This document shows positions 59,267 to 64,000 of a stretch of DNA of 64,000 nucleotides, piece after piece. The first letter of the stretch is position 1. Every line of letters starts with the position of its first letter. Origin of the DNA: Chloroflexota bacterium. GTDB taxonomy: Bacteria; Chloroflexota; Anaerolineae; Anaerolineales; Villigracilaceae. The position numbers were made by a program, and so were the translations under genes. The stretch lies in assembly GCA_016235445.1 (NCBI GenBank), contig JACRLB010000003.1, positions 124,001 to 188,000 on the forward strand, in the 5' to 3' direction. The notes beneath the pieces were generated by a model. The model was not told the DNA's origin. It searched no databases and saw only the letters and a list, made by a program, of their open reading frames with translations.

Positions 59267-59902
59267 CTATTCTAACGGCAAACTTGGTTGAAACGGTGTC
59301 AGGTTCAAGGCTTCGCGGATGCGGTTCTCAATCAGCTTGAGATGCTCCGTGTTGTGGATGATGTCCATTTCATTCGAGTTGATCTTCAAGATGGGCGTAT
59401 GGTCGAAAGGTTTGGAGAAGAAATCTTCATACGCATGGTTGAGTTCGTCGATGTAGCCGCGTTCCATTTGCCTTTCATACGGCCTGTCGCGAAAGGCGAT
59501 GCGGTTCATGAGTGTGTCGGTGGTGGCTTGCAAATAAACCAGCAGATTCGGTTTGGGGATTTTCTCACCGAGAGCCTCATGCACTTTGTGATACATATCC
59601 AGCTCGTCGCCTTTGAGGTTGATGCCCGCAAAGAGCGCGTCTTTTGCAAAGGTGTAATCGGCGATCAGGTTTTTATTCTCCACAAGAATTTTCGGGACGT
59701 TGTTATTCTGCTGGTGATAACGGCTGAGTAAAAAGAAGATTTGGGTTTGAAATGCGTATCTTGCGCGGTCTGCGTAAAAATCGGAGAGGAACGGATTCTC
59801 TTCAAAAATTTCCAGCAGTACTTCCGCTTCGAATGACGGTTGCAACAGGCGGGCCAGCGTGGTCTTGCCCACGCCGATCACCCCTTCGATGGCTATGTAC
59901 AT
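59267..59902 (-). CDS. Deoxynucleoside kinase, copy 2
   Basis: A 211-residue deoxyadenosine/deoxyguanosine kinase-type protein. The P loop is IEGVIGVGKTTLARLL, the catalytic Glu lies in LEIFEENPFLSDFY, and the lid has RIAFRDRPYERQME. Where copy 1 has DRS this copy has ENKNLIADYTFAKD, a substitution in the base-recognition region, so the two enzymes may prefer different deoxynucleosides. The start at 59902 follows GGGAG; upstream frame is not protein-like. The nucleotidyltransferase-domain gene follows after 11 bases. Confidence 0.88.
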   Translation of the reverse strand: MYIAIEGVIGVGKTTLARLLQPSFEAEVLLEIFEENPFLSDFYADRARYAFQTQIFFLLSRYHQQNNNVPKILVENKNLIADYTFAKDALFAGINLKGDELDMYHKVHEALGEKIPKPNLLVYLQATTDTLMNRIAFRDRPYERQMERGYIDELNHAYEDFFSKPFDHTPILKINSNEMDIIHNTEHLKLIENRIREALNLTPFQPSLPLE

Positions 59903-59988
59903 GAAAAAATGCTCCCTGAATGGTGTGAGGCAAGGATACCATAAGTTAAGGATGAAGGATGAAGGATGAAAGATTGTATAATTGATAA

Positions 59989-61011
59989 ATGTCAAAAATT
60001 TGTATTGTTCCGCAGGTACAGGGGACTGGCGGCATGGCATCCTTCCGTTTGAAATTCGAGCAGGGATTAACCTCCCGCGGCATTGATGTGACTTATGATC
60101 TTTCTGCAAACGCAGACGCCATTCTCGTCATCGCAGGCACTCGCTTCCTGCCTGACCTGAACAGGGCGCGCCGACGGGGCATTCGCGTCGTCCAAAGATT
60201 GGACGGCGTCAACTGGGTTCAGCGCGTGAAATGGTCGGGGATGAAGTACACCGTCCGCGCCGAGTATGGGAATTTTATGCTCTCGCTCATTCGCAATCGC
60301 TTCGCAGACAGGGTCATCTATCAAAGCCAATTCATCCGCAAATGGTGGGAGGATTGGTACGGCGCGGCGAAAGCGCCAGCCACGGTCATCATCAACGGCG
60401 TGGATTTGAACGTCTATTCTCCCGAAGGCGAAAGCGAACGCCCAACGGATCGTTATCGCATGTTATTGCTCGAAGGCAGTCTCGCACGTGGACTGAACTC
60501 AGGCTTATTTCACGCAGTCTCCGTGGCGGAGAAGTTGTCTGCAAAATATCCAATGGAAGTTGTTGTGGCTGGGACCGTGGACAATGCCACTCAGCGGAAG
60601 TTGCAAAGCAAAGTGACTGTTAAATTTCTTGGAACCGTCCCACGCGCAGAGATTCCCAAACTGGCGCGTTCATCTCATTTGATGTATTGCGCCGAGGTCA
60701 ACCCACCCTGCCCGAATTCTGTCATCGAAGCGCTGGCATGTGGCCTGCCCGTCATTGGCTTTGACAGCGGCGCGCTGAAAGAACTGGTCTCAGACGATGC
60801 AGGCCGCATCGTCCCGTACGGCGCGAACCCGTGGAAGTTGGAAACGCCAGACATTTCCGCGCTGGCTGAATCAGCGGGGGAAGTGTTGGAGAAACAGAAT
60901 CAATTCTCCTCTGCGGGGACGATGCGGGCGGCGGCAAGGAGCCGCGCAGAATCCACTTTCGGTCTCGATCAGATGGTCGAGTCCTATTTGAAAGTCCTGC
61001 TGGAGGATTGA
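59989..61011 (+). CDS. Glycosyltransferase, GT4-like
   Basis: A 340-residue GT-B fold glycosyltransferase. The N-terminal domain starts IVPQVQGTGGMASFRLKFEQGL and the C-terminal donor-binding domain contains CPNSVIEALACGLPVIGFD, the GT4 signature with the EX7E pattern. The acceptor and sugar are unknown. It is the first of three co-linear genes for surface glycan synthesis; the others are a GT-C-like membrane protein and another GT4 enzyme. A TATAAT box (59977-59982) six bases before the ATG suggests a leaderless transcript. Confidence 0.86.
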   Translation: MSKICIVPQVQGTGGMASFRLKFEQGLTSRGIDVTYDLSANADAILVIAGTRFLPDLNRARRRGIRVVQRLDGVNWVQRVKWSGMKYTVRAEYGNFMLSLIRNRFADRVIYQSQFIRKWWEDWYGAAKAPATVIINGVDLNVYSPEGESERPTDRYRMLLLEGSLARGLNSGLFHAVSVAEKLSAKYPMEVVVAGTVDNATQRKLQSKVTVKFLGTVPRAEIPKLARSSHLMYCAEVNPPCPNSVIEALACGLPVIGFDSGALKELVSDDAGRIVPYGANPWKLETPDISALAESAGEVLEKQNQFSSAGTMRAAARSRAESTFGLDQMVESYLKVLLED

Positions 61012-61014
61012 GTC

Positions 61015-62445
61015 ATAAATCAAAAAAATTCCCCCCGCTCCTACGATTTTCTCTGGCTCAGCATCGCGCTCATGCCGTTGATCGGCATCTCGTTTTTGCT
61101 TGCCATTCAGCCGCAGGATTTTTGGTGGCTGATGCGCGTGGGACAGGAGACCATTCAAAGCCGCGCGATTCCTGCAACCGACACGATCAGTTGGAGTCAG
61201 GCGGGGCAACCGATTGTTTATCAGCAGTGGCTATCGGGAGTGATTCTTTACCTCGTTTATAAATCTGGCGGCGTGATGTTCACGTTGTTGTTGCGCGGTA
61301 TTTTGATCGCAATGACATACGCAGTGATCTGGTTCATGGCTCGCGAAGTTTCCACTCCGCGGCTTGCATCCGCGCTGGTATTTGTTCTCGGTGTTGCAAC
61401 CGCAAACAATTGGTCGGTGCGTTCGCAATTGTTTGCGTATCCGCTTTTTATCTTGTGCCTGTGGAGTCTACTGCGCTGGCAAAATGGCGACAAAAAACAG
61501 GTATGGATTCTGCCCGTCTCTGCCTTGCTGTGGGCGAACCTGCATGGCTCATTTATTCTGCCGTTCGTGCTGGCAGGCGCGGCGCTCGTCTTTGGGAAAG
61601 GGGAAAGAAAACCGTTAGCCATCGCGCTCGCATGGATGATCCCCGCCACACTCATCAACCCGCGCGGCATCGGCGTTTGGAATTATTTCATCTTCATGCT
61701 CAACTCGCCCTCCGACCATCTCTTCGCCTTCGAGTGGGCGCCGCCGCGCAACGAAGGCTGGCAAATGAACATCTTCTTCGCGTGGATGCTCGCCTTCGCT
61801 CCGCTGGCCGCGTTTTCGCCGCGCAAACTTTCCGCCTTTGAATGGGTCTTGTATCTCGGCTTCGGCTGGCTCGCCCTCACGGGTCTGCGTTACGTCATCT
61901 GGTTTCTTTTCATCGCCGCAATTTTCACCGCCGCGCTTCTTTCGGGTTGGCTAAGAAACTCCGCTGAACCCAAACAAATATTCCCCGCGCTCAATTTCAG
62001 CCTCGGCATTTTTCTGCTCATTATCCCTTTGATGTTTCTCCCCAACTTCCGTGAACGTTGGATGGGCAACTCCGCGCCCGTGTACGAAATGACCACCACG
62101 CCTCTCACTGCCACCGAGTGGCTGGTCGGTCATCCCCAGGCATGTTCCAACCTTTGGGCTGATTACTCCTTCGGCGGGTATCTCTCCTTTGCCATGCCCT
62201 CCTGCCACCCGTGGATGGACAGCCGCTTCAATGCCTACCCCCCCGGGCAATGGACGGAGTACCTCCAAATCAGCCGCGCTGAAAACTGGCAAGCCATGTT
62301 CGACCGTGAAGATATCAACCTGTTGATGCTTTCCAACGCGGCACAGCCAAAATTAGTGGAGGCAGTAACATCATCACCTGAAATTTGGTGCGAAGAATAT
62401 CGTGACGAAGTTGCCGTCATCTTCTCGCGCTGTGAGGCGAAATGA
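61015..62445 (+). CDS. GT-C-like polytopic membrane protein
   Basis: A 476-residue protein with ten or more membrane helices and a soluble C-terminus. The first loop after helix 1 is QPQDFWWLMRVGQETIQSR, where the acidic residue followed by aromatic residues resembles GT-C catalytic loops. LHGSFILPFVLAG and ATLINPRGIGVWNY are conserved-looking blocks. The start is unusual: a perfect GGAGG lies eight bases before ATA (61015), and the frame from there is protein-like (NQKNSPRSYDFLWLSIALM). If ATA is not used, ATG at 61072 would cut the first helix. The last codon overlaps the next start (ATGA). Confidence 0.75.
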   Translation: MNQKNSPRSYDFLWLSIALMPLIGISFLLAIQPQDFWWLMRVGQETIQSRAIPATDTISWSQAGQPIVYQQWLSGVILYLVYKSGGVMFTLLLRGILIAMTYAVIWFMAREVSTPRLASALVFVLGVATANNWSVRSQLFAYPLFILCLWSLLRWQNGDKKQVWILPVSALLWANLHGSFILPFVLAGAALVFGKGERKPLAIALAWMIPATLINPRGIGVWNYFIFMLNSPSDHLFAFEWAPPRNEGWQMNIFFAWMLAFAPLAAFSPRKLSAFEWVLYLGFGWLALTGLRYVIWFLFIAAIFTAALLSGWLRNSAEPKQIFPALNFSLGIFLLIIPLMFLPNFRERWMGNSAPVYEMTTTPLTATEWLVGHPQACSNLWADYSFGGYLSFAMPSCHPWMDSRFNAYPPGQWTEYLQISRAENWQAMFDREDINLLMLSNAAQPKLVEAVTSSPEIWCEEYRDEVAVIFSRCEAK

Positions 62446-63509
62446 ACTTCAAAGGAAAACTGGCGTTGCAACAGCGCGTCCTCCCCAGCTATCGCGTCCC
62501 CTTCTTTGACCTGCTCGCAAATCACTGTGAAGGCGGAATGAATCTCTTCGCAGGTTTACCCCGCCCCGTCGAGATGATCGCGGGCGGGAAAACCAAAGTT
62601 GCAAAACTAACACAGGCAAACAACATCCATTTATTTGGCGGCGCGTTCTATCTTTGCTATCAGCAGGGATTCGTCAACTGGCTCGAAGAAACAAACCCCA
62701 ATGCCCTGATCGTGGAAGCCAACCCGCGCTATTTGGCGACACCTGCCGCCGTCAAATGGATGCACGCCCGCGGACGAAAAGTCATCGGCTGGGGATTGGG
62801 AAGCCCCTCTCCCTCAGGGAGAGGGGTTGGGGTGAGGTCGCATTTTATCAATCAATTCGATGCCATGCTTGCGTACAGTCAACGCGGCGCGGAGGAATAC
62901 GCCGCGCTGGGTTTTCCACGCGAGAAAATTTTCGTGGCGCACAATTCGGTTTCACCAGCGCCAGAAAGACCTGACGATAGACCGCAGACCGTAGACCGTG
63001 CGACGCTCTTGTTCGTGGGCAGGTTGCAGGCTCGCAAGCGAATTGATTCTTTACTGCGTGCCTGCGCTGAGTTGCGGACGAATCCGCGATTGATTATTGT
63101 GGGCGATGGCCCCGAACGCCTGGCAATGGAAACACTTGCAAAGGAAATTTATCCATCCGCTGAGTTTATCGGCGCGAAGCATGGCACAGAGTTGAAACCA
63201 TATTTCGCGCAGGCTGATCTTTTCGTTCTGCCTGGCACTGGCGGACTCGCTGTGCAGGAAGCAATGAGTCACGGCCTGCCCGTCATCGTTGCAAAAGGCG
63301 ATGGCACGCAGGATGATCTCGTCCGCAAGGGCAATGGCTGGCAAATTCCGCCCGAAGATTATGCCGCTCTGCTTGCCGCAATGAATAACGCGCTATCGGA
63401 TATGGCGCGTTTGAGAGAGATGGGGAAAGAGTCCTTTCGCATCGTTGCAGAAGAGATCAATATCCAAACCATGGCCGATGTGTTTGTGGAGGCGTTGAAT
63501 TCGGTTTAG
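62442..63509 (+). CDS. Glycosyltransferase, GT4-like, with in-frame repeat insertion
   Basis: A 355-residue GT-B glycosyltransferase. The N-terminal half contains LPSYRVPFFDLLANHCEGGMNLFAG. The C-terminal half has TLLFVGRLQARKRIDSLLRACAEL and LPGTGGLAVQEAMSHGLPVIVAKGDGTQDDL, which fits GT4. Between them the peptide GSPSPSGRGVGVRS is encoded by a CTCTCCCTCAGGGAGAG palindrome (62804-62838) of the same family as in rlmD. It lies in the loop joining two helices and probably does no harm. The gene is coupled to the membrane protein before it. Confidence 0.86.
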   Translation: MNFKGKLALQQRVLPSYRVPFFDLLANHCEGGMNLFAGLPRPVEMIAGGKTKVAKLTQANNIHLFGGAFYLCYQQGFVNWLEETNPNALIVEANPRYLATPAAVKWMHARGRKVIGWGLGSPSPSGRGVGVRSHFINQFDAMLAYSQRGAEEYAALGFPREKIFVAHNSVSPAPERPDDRPQTVDRATLLFVGRLQARKRIDSLLRACAELRTNPRLIIVGDGPERLAMETLAKEIYPSAEFIGAKHGTELKPYFAQADLFVLPGTGGLAVQEAMSHGLPVIVAKGDGTQDDLVRKGNGWQIPPEDYAALLAAMNNALSDMARLREMGKESFRIVAEEINIQTMADVFVEALNSV

Positions 63510-63548
63510 ACAGTGCAATCTGTTTCAACTTTGCATCATCGTACACCG

Positions 63549-63690
63549 CCACGGCTTTCTTAAAGTCGGCAGTTCCTAAACGCAAATGTTGCAAAAAGAG
63601 CGAATGAACGCGAAATCTTTTTACTTTCGTGTAAATGCGCCGAATTCGCGGTTTTCGCGTTGAGATTTTTGGACTTTAAGAAGGCACTGG
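63549..63690. repeat. GGCTTTCTTAAAGTC inverted element
   Basis: GGCTTTCTTAAAGTC (about 63555) and GACTTTAAGAAGGC (to about 63687) bound an element. Its centre has CGCGAAATC and GATTTTTGG-type arms and the shared words ACTTTCG and GCCGAATTCGCG. Relatives are at 18405-18507 and 44636-44916. CTTTGCATC occurs on both sides (about 63528 and 63697), but not directly next to the ends. Confidence 0.62.
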
Positions 63691-63725
63691 GGATGCTTTG
63701 CATCTTCCAGCAATCAACCTGTTTG

Positions 63726-64000
63726 CTACTGCGCCGTGTTGCCCCCATCCACCAGCAATAAATGACCCGTCACAAAAGATGACTCATCCGAAGCCAGAAA
63801 CAAAACCGCATTCGCAATTTCTTCAGGTTTTCCAAACCGCCCCATCGGAATATAGTCGCTGGCTTCTTTCATCGCTTCTTCCACCGTCACAGGGTTGGAG
63901 CTTTCAAAATAGCCCTTCTCAATCCATCTGTCCACAAACGTATCCCCCGGGCACACGGCATTCACGCGGATATTTTCCCTTGCATAATCCAGCGCCATCG
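63726..64000 (-). CDS. SDR family oxidoreductase, C-terminal part
   Basis: About 91 C-terminal residues of a short-chain dehydrogenase/reductase; the start lies beyond the right edge. The visible part has MALDYARENIRVNAVCPGDTF, the segment after the catalytic YxxxK helix, and ends with GRFGKPEEIANAVLFLASDESS and VTGHLLLVDGGNT, both typical of FabG-like SDR enzymes. The nucleotide-binding motif and active site are outside the window, so the substrate cannot be told. Confidence 0.88.
   Translation of the reverse strand, partial: MALDYARENIRVNAVCPGDTFVDRWIEKGYFESSNPVTVEEAMKEASDYIPMGRFGKPEEIANAVLFLASDESSFVTGHLLLVDGGNTAQ

Overview
The window looks like chromosomal DNA of a Chloroflexota bacterium of the Anaerolineae type. 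This is an inference. It rests on a mevalonate-pathway kinase next to a decaprenyl-phosphate phosphoribosyltransferase-like gene, T-box leaders on aminoacyl-tRNA synthetase genes, DarA-like c-di-AMP receptors, a sortase, Flp pilins, many lipoproteins, and a very dense load of short inverted-repeat elements. No plasmid, phage or transposase genes are visible.

Layout. 1-4.6 kb: end of a CASTOR/POLLUX-like channel gene, then the leftward rlmD-pxpB-pxpC-pxpA operon. 4.6-8.5 kb: two MITE-like elements around a small membrane-protein gene, a sortase, tRNA-Val, a T-box and thrS. 8.5-13.9 kb: a WD40 membrane protein, mevalonate kinase and UbiA-type transferase, tlyA and a zinc-ribbon gene. 13.9-18.3 kb: sdhCDAB, split by a GxxExxY gene and repeats. 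18.3-26.8 kb: small genes, a toxin-antitoxin-like pair, two DarA-like receptors beside a CPA1 antiporter, and a P-type ATPase under a yybP-ykoY (manganese) riboswitch. 26.8-40.4 kb: GT-C membrane proteins, MFS, methyltransferase, two Flp pilins, hutI, a diguanylate cyclase, arginase, inositol monophosphatase, a VIT transporter and two lipoprotein hydrolases. 40.4-47.5 kb: pheT, pheS with its T-box, comEC. 47.6-55.1 kb: STAS proteins, an S51 peptidase, a two-component system, a predicted selenocysteine thioredoxin-like lipoprotein, MsrP, MsrQ and a DsbA-like protein. 55.7-64 kb: two deoxynucleoside kinases, pyrB, a nucleotidyltransferase cassette, a glycosyltransferase cluster and the end of an SDR gene.

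The strongest discovery candidate is the gene at 51710-52258. An in-frame TGA replaces the first cysteine of a thioredoxin-type CxxC motif, and a perfect 8-bp hairpin with a GUU loop starts at the right distance behind it. This predicts a selenoprotein within a run of extracytoplasmic redox genes (MsrP, MsrQ, DsbA-like).

The second theme is repeats. At least six families of short palindromic or MITE-like sequences fill the intergenic gaps. Several have apparent target-site duplications. Some sit in frame inside conserved genes (rlmD, pheT, tlyA, pxpB, pxpC, a glycosyltransferase), much like the palindromic elements known from Rickettsia genes.
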